From Acinetobacter pullicarnis (GTDB lineage: Bacteria; Pseudomonadota; Gammaproteobacteria; Pseudomonadales; Moraxellaceae), in the NCBI RefSeq assembly GCF_006352475.1, contig NZ_VCMZ01000001.1:1426001-1490000 (forward strand): 64,000 bases of DNA, written 5' to 3'. The notes below the pieces were generated by a model, which made no database searches, was not told where the DNA came from, and saw only the letters and a program-made list of their open reading frames with translations. A program made the translations under genes and the position numbers. Shown here one piece after another: positions 47,744 through 56,943 of this stretch; the stretch's first letter is position 1; the number at the start of each line of letters is the position of its first letter.

Positions 47744-49276
47744 ATGGTTGATTTTGCAGAACATCGTAAAGCTTTGCTCTGCAACGATGCCCAATCCATT
47801 GCTGACTATGAGTCGGCAATGGGAGAGGCGGTGAATGCCGTCTCTGCATGGTTGCATAACGATAAAATGTATACGGGTGGCAGTATTAAAGAACTTCGCA
47901 GTGCGATTTCTTTTCAACCCTCAAAGCAAGGCCTCGGTTTGCAGCAGTCGCTGAATCGCTTGGTTGAGCTCTTTCTGAATAAAAGTTTAAAAGTCCATCA
48001 CCCACATTCTCTTGCACATTTGCACTGTCCAACCATGGTTGCCAGTCAGGTTGCAGAGGTATTGATCAACGCCACCAACCAATCAATGGATTCTTGGGAT
48101 CAAAGCCCAGCGGGTTCATTGATGGAAGTGCAGTTGATTGATTGGCTACGCCAGAAAGTGGGCTATGGTGCAGGTCAGGCGGGCGTATTCACCTCAGGTG
48201 GCACGCAGTCGAACCTCATGGGCGTGCTTTTGGCACGTGATGCTTGTATTGCCAAAAACTGGAAAGACGAGAACGGTAAACCGTGGTCTGTACAGCGTGA
48301 TGGTATTCCAAGTGATGCCATGAAAAACGTCAAAGTTATTTGTTCTGAAAATGCACACTTTTCTGTGCAAAAGAACATGGCAATGATGGGTATGGGTTTC
48401 CAGTCTGTGGTCACTGTTCCGGTCAATGATCGTGCGCAAATGGACGTCGATGCTTTAGCAAAAACCATGGCACACCTTCATGCTGAAGGAAAAATTGTGG
48501 CATGCGTGGTTGCGACTGCGGGAACAACCGATGCTGGTGCCATTGATCCACTGCAACAAGTACGTGACATCACCAATCAATATGGCACCTGGATGCATAT
48601 TGATGCAGCATGGGGCGGCGCACTGATTCTGTCGAATGATTTCCGTTCGATGTTAGATGGATTGGAATTGTCAGATTCAGTAACTTTGGATTTCCATAAG
48701 CATTATTTCCAAAGCATTTCTTGTGGTGCGTTCTTATTAAAAGATGAAGCAAATTATCGCTTTATGCACTATGAAGCTGAGTACTTAAACTCAGCTTATG
48801 ATGAAGAACACGGGGTGCCAAACCTTGTGTCTAAATCATTGCAAACCACACGTCGTTTTGATGCATTAAAACTTTGGATGACGGTTGAAGCCTTAGGTGA
48901 AGAGCTTTATGGTTCAATGATCGATCATGGGGTGAAACTCACCCGTGAAGTTGCAGATTATATTCAGTCTGCAGCCGATCTCGAATTGTTGCTTGAGCCA
49001 CAATTTGCTTCGGTGCTATTCCGTGTGGTACCAGCGGGTTATCCTGCTGAATTTTTAGATAGTTTGAACCAGAACATTGCAGATGAATTGTTTGCACGTG
49101 GAGAAGCCAATATTGGTGTAACCCGCGTCGGTCAGGTTCAATCACTGAAAATGACAACGTTAAGCCCAGTGGCAACATTGGACAACGTTAAAGCCTTGCT
49201 CGATTTGGTTTTGGCCGAGTCAGACCGCATTAAAGATGCCATTCAACAAGGGACGTACGTCCCCGCAATTGACTAA
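47744..49276 (+). CDS. ddc: L-2,4-diaminobutyrate decarboxylase
   Basis: 510-residue group II PLP decarboxylase. PLP lysine is Lys319 in LDFHKHYFQ, with Asp287 in [18 protein letters not shown] (151-160) and [15 protein letters not shown] are also visible. With Dat it makes 1,3-diaminopropane, the main polyamine of Acinetobacter. It follows dat with a one-base gap and ends at a strong terminator (49289). Confidence 0.95.
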   Translation: MVDFAEHRKALLCNDAQSIADYESAMGEAVNAVSAWLHNDKMYTGGSIKELRSAISFQPSKQGLGLQQSLNRLVELFLNKSLKVHHPHSLAHLHCPTMVASQVAEVLINATNQSMDSWDQSPAGSLMEVQLIDWLRQKVGYGAGQAGVFTSGGTQSNLMGVLLARDACIAKNWKDENGKPWSVQRDGIPSDAMKNVKVICSENAHFSVQKNMAMMGMGFQSVVTVPVNDRAQMDVDALAKTMAHLHAEGKIVACVVATAGTTDAGAIDPLQQVRDITNQYGTWMHIDAAWGGALILSNDFRSMLDGLELSDSVTLDFHKHYFQSISCGAFLLKDEANYRFMHYEAEYLNSAYDEEHGVPNLVSKSLQTTRRFDALKLWMTVEALGEELYGSMIDHGVKLTREVADYIQSAADLELLLEPQFASVLFRVVPAGYPAEFLDSLNQNIADELFARGEANIGVTRVGQVQSLKMTTLSPVATLDNVKALLDLVLAESDRIKDAIQQGTYVPAID

Positions 49277-49288
49277 GCATGAATGCAT

Positions 49289-49320
49289 AAAAAAACTCAG
49301 TCTTAGGGCTGAGTTTTTTT
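49289..49320 (+). terminator. Rho-independent terminator of dat-ddc
   Basis: Stem ACTCAG(TC) with (GG)CTGAGT around TTAG, A-run before, seven T after. Confidence 0.9.
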
Positions 49321-49377
49321 ATGCAAATTTTTCGTCCTAGAGTAGTTTGGGAGTTATGCTTGAATACGACTGTCGAG

Positions 49378-49839
49378 CTATTTGGTTTTCACCAGCATCT
49401 CATTTTGCTCTTTAAACTTTTTCAGCACAATATAGGATTTAATGTGGCTGATATCCGCACAAGCCAATAGTTTCTCACTAATGAAACTTGACAGATGATC
49501 AAGATTTTCAGCAACCACTTTTAAAATAAAATCGGCATCACCACTCAAAGAAAAGGCCTCAAGAATTTGATCTTCATTTTCGATCAGATCATGTATGGCG
49601 TGTTTGGGATTGGCGCCGTGGTTCTTGAGGTTGACATGAATCATGGTGGTAATTGAAATTCCAAGCGCATTTGGATTTATTCTTGCACTGTAGCCTAAAA
49701 TAATACTTTTTTGTTCAAGCACTTGTCTTCTGCGGGAACATTGAGAGGCAGAAAGGCCAATCAAATCGCCAATTTCTTGATTGGTGAGCCTACCGTTGCG
49801 TTGTAACGCATGAATGATTTGCCAATCAAACTTATCCAT
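49378..49839 (-). CDS. Lrp/AsnC-family transcriptional regulator
   Basis: 153 residues. N-terminal helix-turn-helix (TNQEIGDLIGLSASQCSRRRQVLE, about 19-42) and C-terminal RAM ligand domain (about 70-140: ISITTMIHVNL, FSLSGDADFILKVV). Start at 49839 fits the family length and has AAGGAA nine bases upstream; an ATG 12 codons earlier is less likely. It is divergent from the keto-acid decarboxylase (128-base spacer), so that gene is the expected target; the ligand is probably an amino acid or keto acid. Confidence 0.9.
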   Translation of the reverse strand: MDKFDWQIIHALQRNGRLTNQEIGDLIGLSASQCSRRRQVLEQKSIILGYSARINPNALGISITTMIHVNLKNHGANPKHAIHDLIENEDQILEAFSLSGDADFILKVVAENLDHLSSFISEKLLACADISHIKSYIVLKKFKEQNEMLVKTK

Positions 49840-49967
49840 TGCATGAAATTCCTTTGCGATACACATTCTGTGCATTTTTTTAAATTTATGACTCTATTAT
49901 GCACGAATATACAAAATGAATTGACCTATTCTGTTTATAACAACAATTATTTTGCAGGGAAGTAGAA

Positions 49968-51701
49968 ATGTTTATTGAGATTGGTTGTTATTTAAATCAG
50001 CGTCTGGCTGAGCTTGGTGTACAGCATCTTTTTGGTGTGCCAGGTGACTTTAATTTAAGTTATTTAGAGCAAGTTGAAGCAGATGCTAAATTGGCATTTA
50101 TTGGCAATTGTAATGAATTAAATGCAGCCTATGCCGCAGATGGTTATGCGCGTATCAATGGTTTTGGTGCTTTACTCACCACCTATGGTGTAGGTGATCT
50201 CAGTGCTATCAATGGCGTTGCGGGCGCATATGCAGAAAAAGTACCTGTTGTGGTGATCTCTGGTATACCGCCATTACACGCTGTAGAACAGGGCGCATTA
50301 CTGCATCACACCTTGGTTGATGGCAATTATCAAAATATTTTAAATTGTATGAAAGAGTTCAGTGTTGCTCAAACGCGCATTACCCCTGCAAATGCTGCTG
50401 CTGAAATTGACCGGGTATTGCGTCAATGTTGGATTGAACGTCGTCCAGTCTATATCCAACTTCCTTCTGATATTACGCATGTCAAAATCGATGTCGATGG
50501 TCGTACACTAGATTTGTCTAAACCGAAAAGTGATCCAGAGGTGCTTGCACATGTTGTGCAGTTACTCAGCGAACAGATTAGCCAAGCCAAAAATCCTGCA
50601 TTACTGATTGATCATGATGCACATACCTTCCAAGTGACGACATTGCTGGGACAACTTGCAGAAAAATGTGGCATTCCTTATGCGTGTTTAAATACCACCA
50701 AAAACACCATGGATGAATCCTCTCCATTATATGCCGGCGTATATGTCGGTGCTGTGGGGCCTGCAGCAACCAGAAAGTTGATTGAACAGTCAGATTGCTT
50801 GATTGGGATTGGTGTGCGTTTTAGTGATGTTGGTTCCGCTTACTTTACTCATCGTATTAATACAGATCATTATATTGAGATTAAACAATATGATGTCACG
50901 ATTGATCAAGAAAACTACCCTGGGATTGAAATTCAAGAACTGTTAAGCAATTTGCTTGATCAGGTTGCTGTGCGTAAAGTCTCTAAACCGACTTTAGCGG
51001 CACCACTGGCCGCGAGTACTCCTGTACCTGCAGAAGAAGAGTTAAAACGTCCATTGACACACTTGCAATTGTGGCAAGAAGTGGGGCAGTTCTTGCGTGA
51101 TGATGATGTGATTATTGGTGAGGTAGGCACGTCAAATTCTGCGTTATCGAGTATGCGTTTACCGAAACAAGCCCGCTATATCTCACAACCACTTTGGGGA
51201 TCAATTGGTTATACCTTACCAGCATTGCTCGGCAGTATGGTCGCTGCACCCAAACGACGTCATGTGCTGTTTATTGGGGATGGTTCGATTCAGCTGACCA
51301 TGCAAGAGTTGTCAACTATTATTCGCGAAGACCTAAAGCCGATTATTTTTATTTTAAACAATGGCGGTTATACCATTGAACGTCTGATTTTAGGTGAGAA
51401 CGCGAAATATAACGATGTTCAAAACTGGAAATATACCGAGATGGTTAAGGTCTTTAATGGTCAAGGTCAATACGATACATTTATGGTCGAAAATTTAGCT
51501 GAGCTCAAAGACACTTTAGCGCAACTTTCTGAGCATCCCAATCTTGCCGTGGTCGAGTTAAAGCTAGCTGCAATGGATGCACCAAGTAATCTAACCAAAT
51601 TTGCAGATTTGGTTGCACGTTATGATTATGGTGATATGACCTATCAAAAACTGAAACATCCTCAGCAAGATACCGAATATAAAAAGGCGATTGCATTCTA
51701 G
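49968..51701 (+). CDS. thiamine-diphosphate 2-keto-acid decarboxylase (indole-/phenylpyruvate type)
   Basis: 577 residues of the pyruvate-decarboxylase fold. The catalytic glutamate for ThDP activation is Glu50 (NCNEL), the active-site pair is His113-His114 (LLHHTL), and the Mg/ThDP motif is GDGSIQLTMQEL followed by NNGGYTIE. The HH pair and absence of a pyruvate-specific context favour indolepyruvate, phenylpyruvate or branched-chain keto acids over pyruvate. It would give aryl or alkyl acetaldehydes. GGGAAG lies before the ATG. It is divergent from an Lrp regulator. The substrate is inferred; no dehydrogenase or aminotransferase follows it directly. Confidence 0.82.
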   Translation: MFIEIGCYLNQRLAELGVQHLFGVPGDFNLSYLEQVEADAKLAFIGNCNELNAAYAADGYARINGFGALLTTYGVGDLSAINGVAGAYAEKVPVVVISGIPPLHAVEQGALLHHTLVDGNYQNILNCMKEFSVAQTRITPANAAAEIDRVLRQCWIERRPVYIQLPSDITHVKIDVDGRTLDLSKPKSDPEVLAHVVQLLSEQISQAKNPALLIDHDAHTFQVTTLLGQLAEKCGIPYACLNTTKNTMDESSPLYAGVYVGAVGPAATRKLIEQSDCLIGIGVRFSDVGSAYFTHRINTDHYIEIKQYDVTIDQENYPGIEIQELLSNLLDQVAVRKVSKPTLAAPLAASTPVPAEEELKRPLTHLQLWQEVGQFLRDDDVIIGEVGTSNSALSSMRLPKQARYISQPLWGSIGYTLPALLGSMVAAPKRRHVLFIGDGSIQLTMQELSTIIREDLKPIIFILNNGGYTIERLILGENAKYNDVQNWKYTEMVKVFNGQGQYDTFMVENLAELKDTLAQLSEHPNLAVVELKLAAMDAPSNLTKFADLVARYDYGDMTYQKLKHPQQDTEYKKAIAF

Positions 51702-52378
51702 TGGGTTGTTTAGTAAACAACATGATTTAAGACGCGCGATTTAGATATCATCTATTACAAGTAAAAAGTTTTTTGTTTTTTTCTTGGACCGTAGTTTTGA
51801 GATATCGAAATCGTCAGTCTTATTTTATCTGCTATCACTGGAATGAAGTCGTGTGATTATCGGCTCAAATAATGCATTCAAAACACTTAATTTAGATTAG
51901 CATTGAGAAGTAAATTACAATTCTTTCTTCAATTCGAAGTGTATTTGTTTTTAATTAAGATGTAGAAATACATGGAATTATATTGTATTTTTAAACGTCA
52001 GCAGTTAGGATTCAAGTGTGCCAAACAGAGGATGTTTGGAAAATAAATTGGTATAGAAAACTTGGTTAGCTAGATTTGCATAGGGTTGAAAATAAGCTGA
52101 TCGCGCATACATGACGATCTTTTGTGTTGAGTTATGATTCAATGCAAAACGTATAAGTCAAACTCCATCCTAAGTAGAATCAAATAAATAATTGATTTGT
52201 ATAGATGAAATGGATGCTGTCGGTTTTGTGCTGTAGTGGTGAATAATCTTTTAAGCATAACTAACCTGAGTAAAGGAAGCACATGCAAGCGAGATAAAAA
52301 CAGGAACAAGGCTTTAAAGTTCTGTTTATATGAATGATAAAATGCTGTAATGGAATTTATAGCAAGTTAGGGAAAATT
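51702..52378. other. 677-base region between decarboxylase and permease
   Basis: No coding frame of note. An 8-bp perfect palindrome (GTTGTTTA-G-TAAACAAC, 51705-51721) lies right after the decarboxylase stop. The permease promoter must lie in the right half. AT-rich, otherwise unremarkable. Confidence 0.45.
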
Positions 52379-53761
52379 ATGGAAATTGAGAAATCTAACG
52401 GTTTAAAGAAGGATTTGACGAATCGTCATATCCAGCTGATTGCACTGGGTGGTGCAATTGGCACAGGATTATTTCTAGGGCTTTCACAAACCATTAAATT
52501 GGCTGGTCCTTCAGTGATTCTCGGTTATGCCTTGGCAGGTGTCATTGCATTTTTAATTATGCGCCAACTTGGTGAAATGGTCGTTGAAGAGCCTGTGAGT
52601 GGTTCATTTAGCCATTTTGCACATAAGTATTGGGGCAGAATGGCAGGCTTCATGTCTGGCTGGAATTACTGGGTGCTTTATGTGTTGGTGGGCATGGCGG
52701 AACTGAGTGCCATTGGAACCTTCATGCAATTTTGGTGGCCAGAGTTACCGACGTGGGCATCTGCATTATTTTTCTTTGTCTTAATTAACGGGATTAACTT
52801 GATCAACGTACGTTTCTTTGGTGAAACGGAGTTTGTCCTTTCCTTGATTAAGATTTTTGCCATTTTGAGTATGATTGCTTTTGGTGCTTATTTGCTGTTT
52901 AGCGGAACAGCAGGTCCCCAAGCGAGTGTATCGAACCTATGGCAACTAGGTGGCTTTTTCCCGAATGGTGCACAAGGGTTTATGATGGCGATGGCTGCAA
53001 TCATGTTTGCCTTTGGTGGATTAGAGTTAATTGGGATTAGCGCGGCTGAAACCAAAGATCCGAAGAAATCAATTCCGAAAGCCACCAATCAAATTGTTTA
53101 TCGTGTCTTAATTTTCTATATCGGTGCGATTACGATCCTACTCAGTTTATATCCTTGGAATCAAGTTGCAGAAGGCGGTAGTCCATTTGTCATGATTTTC
53201 CATTCGCTTGATAGTAATGGGGTTGCCAACGTATTGAACTTTGTGGTGTTGATTGCGGCAGTGTCGGTCTATAACAGCTGTGTATATTGTAATACACGAA
53301 TGCTGCATGGTTTGGCAGAACAGGGCAATGCACCCAAATTCTTAACCAAAGTGAATACACGTGGTATTCCAATGAATGCTGTGCTGATCTCATCAGCAGT
53401 GACCGCATTGGTTGTGGTGATCAATTACATGATGCCAAGTGAAGCATTTGGTTTCTTGATGATGTTGGTGGTTGCTGCACTGATGATCAACTGGTTGATG
53501 ATTGCGATTACCCATTTGAAATTCACCAAAGCAATGCGTGCTGCCAATCATCAAACCTCATTCAAAGCCTTTTGGACGCCATGGACTAACTATTTAACCA
53601 TCGCCTTTATGTTCTTTATTTTGTTGGTGATGAGTTTAACTGATGGTATGCGACTGGCTGTTTATTTAATTCCAATTTGGTTGATTGCACTGAGTATTGT
53701 TTACTGCATCAAAGTTAAAAAAGTCAGTAATCAAGTGAGTGAAGTGACGCCAGAACACTAA
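52379..53761 (+). CDS. amino-acid permease, AroP-like (APC/AAT family)
   Basis: 460 residues, 12 membrane helices. The first helix region LGGAIGTGLFLGLSQTIKLAGPS (about 22-45) with the unwound Gly-rich segment, and NRHIQLIALGG before it, are the AAT-type substrate-binding signature, as in AroP, PheP and GabP. Start at 52379 has AGGGA upstream; in-frame codons before it are polar and unlike the family. Located downstream of the keto-acid decarboxylase and probably bringing in an aromatic or branched-chain amino acid, but it has its own promoter region. Substrate is inference. Confidence 0.85.
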   Translation: MEIEKSNGLKKDLTNRHIQLIALGGAIGTGLFLGLSQTIKLAGPSVILGYALAGVIAFLIMRQLGEMVVEEPVSGSFSHFAHKYWGRMAGFMSGWNYWVLYVLVGMAELSAIGTFMQFWWPELPTWASALFFFVLINGINLINVRFFGETEFVLSLIKIFAILSMIAFGAYLLFSGTAGPQASVSNLWQLGGFFPNGAQGFMMAMAAIMFAFGGLELIGISAAETKDPKKSIPKATNQIVYRVLIFYIGAITILLSLYPWNQVAEGGSPFVMIFHSLDSNGVANVLNFVVLIAAVSVYNSCVYCNTRMLHGLAEQGNAPKFLTKVNTRGIPMNAVLISSAVTALVVVINYMMPSEAFGFLMMLVVAALMINWLMIAITHLKFTKAMRAANHQTSFKAFWTPWTNYLTIAFMFFILLVMSLTDGMRLAVYLIPIWLIALSIVYCIKVKKVSNQVSEVTPEH

Positions 53762-53795
53762 AAGCTTGCGTTGCAATTAAATTTTGTTTTACTCC

Positions 53796-53819
53796 AGGTC
53801 GCTTCGGCGGCCTTTTTTT
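53796..53819 (+). terminator. Rho-independent terminator after the permease
   Basis: AGGTCGC/GCGGCCT stem (one G-U pair) with a TTCG loop and seven T. Confidence 0.85.
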
Positions 53820-54316
53820 GTCTGAAGATGTGAGGGTGGAGCGAAGGCCTATTGAGAGGCGCAAGTTTAAGCGGTGCCTTAAAGCAGAGGCGAGTTAAAT
53901 AGGTGGTGCATTCAGCACGATGTTGTAAGCTTGTTTAATATCGAAGATGTTAAACATGACAATTGATTCTGATTGAACTTTAAACGATTTGAAATGGCAT
54001 AGCTAAAACCGTATTTGTTTTTAATGGAAGATGGTATTCCACAGCAATATTTAAAAAAATGCTGAAAATAGCCTAAGAAATCTAATCGTTATAAGCATGC
54101 TCTCTACCTGCAGCTAAGTTTTTCTCGATAAAAAGTTTGCAATTTACAATGCGTGCGAACGAAAGTGAAGGCATAAGTATTTTAATCTTTGGTTTATTTT
54201 GTTTATCATAAGCAATTGATTAGTATTGGTATTATTTAAAGTTTCATGTCTTTTTTTGTATTTGAGGGTTGTTAGGTGTTTTGTGGTGAAGGGTCATTTA
54301 AAATACATCATAAAAG
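53820..54316. other. non-coding region before the pst promoter
   Basis: About 500 bases with no credible gene. The right end leads into the PhoB sites. Confidence 0.4.
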
Positions 54317-54345
54317 CGTCACACAACTGTCACCTCATTGTCATA
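54317..54345 (+). promoter_or_regulatory. tandem PhoB half-sites (pho box) upstream of pstS
   Basis: Three 7-bp repeats of the GTCAC/TGTCA type: CGTCACA (54317), TGTCACC (54328) and TGTCATA (54339), exactly 11 bases apart, the period PhoB uses to bind as head-to-tail dimers. They lie 90-119 bases before the pstS ATG. This shows phosphate-starvation control by PhoBR (genes not in the window). Confidence 0.82.
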
Positions 54346-54435
54346 TTTTAAAATCACAATGCATTGAACTTAGAGACATCATTACAAAAATGATGCTACT
54401 CGACATCACTTCATGAGTAATTAAGAGAGAAAAGA

Positions 54436-55461
54436 ATGCGCTTAAATAATATCGCACTTGCTTTAGTCGTATCAGGGGCAGCTGTTGCAAGTACAGCGAA
54501 CGCAGCTCGTGAGACCATCCAAATTGCTGGATCTTCAACAGTACTGCCATTCTCAAGTATTGTTGCTGAAGAGTTTGGTAACACTTTCCCGCAGTATAAA
54601 GCGCCTGTTGTTGGTTCGGGTGGTAGTTCTGCAGGTCTAAAACAGTTTTGTTCGGGTGTTGGTGATAACACCATTGATATCGCTAACTCATCACGCAAAA
54701 TAAAAGATACAGAAATTGCTGCATGTAAAAAAGCTGGCGTGAACAAGGTATTAGAAATTAAAATTGGCTACGACGGTATTGTGTTTGCATCTAACGCAAA
54801 CAAAGCTGCGTATAAATTAAGACCACAACACGTATTTGCTGCATTGGCTGCAGAACTTCCTTCAAATGGTAAGTTAGTTCCAAACCCATATACTCGTTGG
54901 AATCAAATTGATAGTTCATTACCAAATGAACCAATTACTTTGGTCATTCCTGCATCTAACCACGGTACGCGTGAAGTGTTCCAAGAGAAAATGGTTGAAG
55001 CTGGTTGTGAATCTTATGATTACTTCAAAAAATTAGACAAAGATGCACAGAAAAAAGCCTGTTCTACTTTCCGTAAAGACGGAAAAGTAATTGAAATTGC
55101 GGGTGATTACACTGAAACATTGGCACGTTTAAAAACTTCGCCAAGCGCAGTGGGTGTTTTTGGTCTAGGCTTCTATGATCAAAACCGCGATAAATTACGC
55201 GTAGCATCAGTAAATAATGTTTCACCTTCTGAGCAAACTGTTCTGAATGGTACTTACCCAGTATCTCGTCCGCTATACTTCTATGTGAAAGGCGAGCATT
55301 TGAAATCAATCAAAGGTCTGCCAGAATTCACTGAATACTTCTTGAGTAAAAAAGTTTCAGGTAAGGGTTCTAAACTTGATAAAGCAGGTTTGATCTCAAT
55401 GTCTGATGCTGAACGTGCCAAGGTACTTGCAGCATTCAAAGCAGGTCAAGGTGTAAAATAA
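54436..55461 (+). CDS. pstS: phosphate ABC transporter, periplasmic binding protein
   Basis: 341 residues with a signal peptide (1-23, ending TANA). The phosphate-site loop IQIAGSSTVLP and GSGGSSAGLKQF, with later DIANSSR and SNHGTREVF, are the PstS-like contacts. AAGAGAG lies upstream of the ATG. Binds inorganic phosphate in the periplasm and passes it to PstCA. Controlled by the pho box at 54317. A hairpin lies between pstS and pstC. Confidence 0.93.
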   Translation: MRLNNIALALVVSGAAVASTANAARETIQIAGSSTVLPFSSIVAEEFGNTFPQYKAPVVGSGGSSAGLKQFCSGVGDNTIDIANSSRKIKDTEIAACKKAGVNKVLEIKIGYDGIVFASNANKAAYKLRPQHVFAALAAELPSNGKLVPNPYTRWNQIDSSLPNEPITLVIPASNHGTREVFQEKMVEAGCESYDYFKKLDKDAQKKACSTFRKDGKVIEIAGDYTETLARLKTSPSAVGVFGLGFYDQNRDKLRVASVNNVSPSEQTVLNGTYPVSRPLYFYVKGEHLKSIKGLPEFTEYFLSKKVSGKGSKLDKAGLISMSDAERAKVLAAFKAGQGVK

Positions 55462-55476
55462 CTTAAGTAAATCCGT

Positions 55477-55504
55477 GGCTGATGGCGGGCGACTACCATC
55501 AGCC
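55477..55504 (+). ncRNA. intercistronic hairpin between pstS and pstC
   Basis: Perfect 9-bp GC-rich stem (GGCTGATGG and complement, 55477-55485 with 55496-55504) with short T-tract. Such hairpins stabilise the upstream mRNA or cause partial termination, giving more PstS than permease. Confidence 0.6.
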
Positions 55505-55563
55505 TTTAGTGCTAAGCAGCGTTTTTTCAAAAATAATAAGTGAAAAAACACATTGGGGAATAC

Positions 55564-56943
55564 ATGAATCTGCTACTTATTGGTGTGTTATTGGCTCTTG
55601 TAGCAATTGCATATCAAATTGGACTCAGAAAAAGCCGAAACATCGCTGGTAAAGAACGTAACTCTGCTGCATTGCACTCGCGTCCAGGATATTACGGCGT
55701 GTTGGTCGCATTGTGGTGTGGTATACCAGCATTTCTTATTTTGGTTGTTTGGAATTTAGTTGAACCGAATATTTTAAAACACTTGGTTCTTGATAATATC
55801 CCTGCAAATGTAGTTGCATCGCTAGATCCATCTGAACTGCAAGTCATGGTTGAGCGTGTCAAATCAATTGCATCTGGTTTTGGGGTAAGTGACCAAGCAC
55901 AAGTATATGAACTCGCAGCAGCAGCTGAATTACAAAAATTTCAAACCGTTGGCACATTTGCGAAAATCGCAGTTGTGTTTTGTGCAGCATTGTTAGGCTT
56001 AATTTGGGCAAAAAAGAAAGTTGGCCAATCATATCGCGCACGTAATCAAGTTGAAAAAGCCATTAATTTGGCCTTGGCATTGTGCTCAGGCGTGGCGATT
56101 TTAACCACCATTGGCATTGTGATGTCAATGTTTAGTGAAGCCATGCGCTTCTTCAATTTTGTGAGTCCAATGGATTTCTTCTTCGGTACTGAGTGGAATC
56201 CAGGCTTCAGCACTTCGGGGAATGCTGAAGGAAGTTATGGTTTGCTACCATTACTTTGGGGCACATTGATGGTCAGTGTAATCGCCTTATTGGTGGCGGT
56301 GCCTGTCGGTCTCATGATTGCCATTTATTTAGCAGAATATGCGTCACCACGCCTTAGAGCTTGGGCAAAACCGATTATTGAAATTTTGGCGGGGATTCCG
56401 ACCATTGTTTACGGTGTGTTTGCCTTAATGGTGGTTGGTCCGTTCTTCAAATTTATTGGCGATACGGTTGGGGTTAATATCAATGCAACCAGTGCACTGA
56501 CCGCGGGTTTTGTGATGGGCATTATGATTATTCCATTTGTATCGTCACTCTCAGACGACATTATTACTCAAGTTCCACGTTCATTACGCGATGGTTCTTT
56601 AGGCTTAGGGGCAACCAAGTCAGAAACGATACGCCGTGTAGTAATGCCAGCAGCATTACCAGGGGTGATTGGCGCATTCTTATTGGCAACCTCTCGTGCG
56701 ATTGGCGAAACCATGATTGTGGTCTTGGCAGCAGGGAATAGTCCTTTGTTGCACGTTAATCCACTCGAAGCGGTATCAACCGTCACCATCACCATTGTCA
56801 ATCAATTGACAGGGGATACAGATTTCGCAAGCCCGCAGGCCTTGGTTGCATTTGCTTTGGGATTAACATTGTTTGTTATCACCTTAGGCCTAAATATTGT
56901 TGCACTGTTTATTGTGCGTAAATACCGGGAGCAATACGAATGA
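55564..56943 (+). CDS. pstC: phosphate ABC transporter permease PstC, enlarged
   Basis: 459 residues against about 320 in E. coli. An extra N-terminal part (about 1-190) contains membrane helices and a periplasmic loop; the classical permease domain follows (EWNPGFSTSG, then GIPTIVYGVFALMV, the EAA-type loop RSLRDGSLGLGATKSETIRRVVMPAALPG). Start at 55564 has GGGGAA upstream; a GTG eight codons earlier is less likely. Its stop overlaps the pstA start (ATGA), so translation is coupled. Confidence 0.92.
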   Translation: MNLLLIGVLLALVAIAYQIGLRKSRNIAGKERNSAALHSRPGYYGVLVALWCGIPAFLILVVWNLVEPNILKHLVLDNIPANVVASLDPSELQVMVERVKSIASGFGVSDQAQVYELAAAAELQKFQTVGTFAKIAVVFCAALLGLIWAKKKVGQSYRARNQVEKAINLALALCSGVAILTTIGIVMSMFSEAMRFFNFVSPMDFFFGTEWNPGFSTSGNAEGSYGLLPLLWGTLMVSVIALLVAVPVGLMIAIYLAEYASPRLRAWAKPIIEILAGIPTIVYGVFALMVVGPFFKFIGDTVGVNINATSALTAGFVMGIMIIPFVSSLSDDIITQVPRSLRDGSLGLGATKSETIRRVVMPAALPGVIGAFLLATSRAIGETMIVVLAAGNSPLLHVNPLEAVSTVTITIVNQLTGDTDFASPQALVAFALGLTLFVITLGLNIVALFIVRKYREQYE

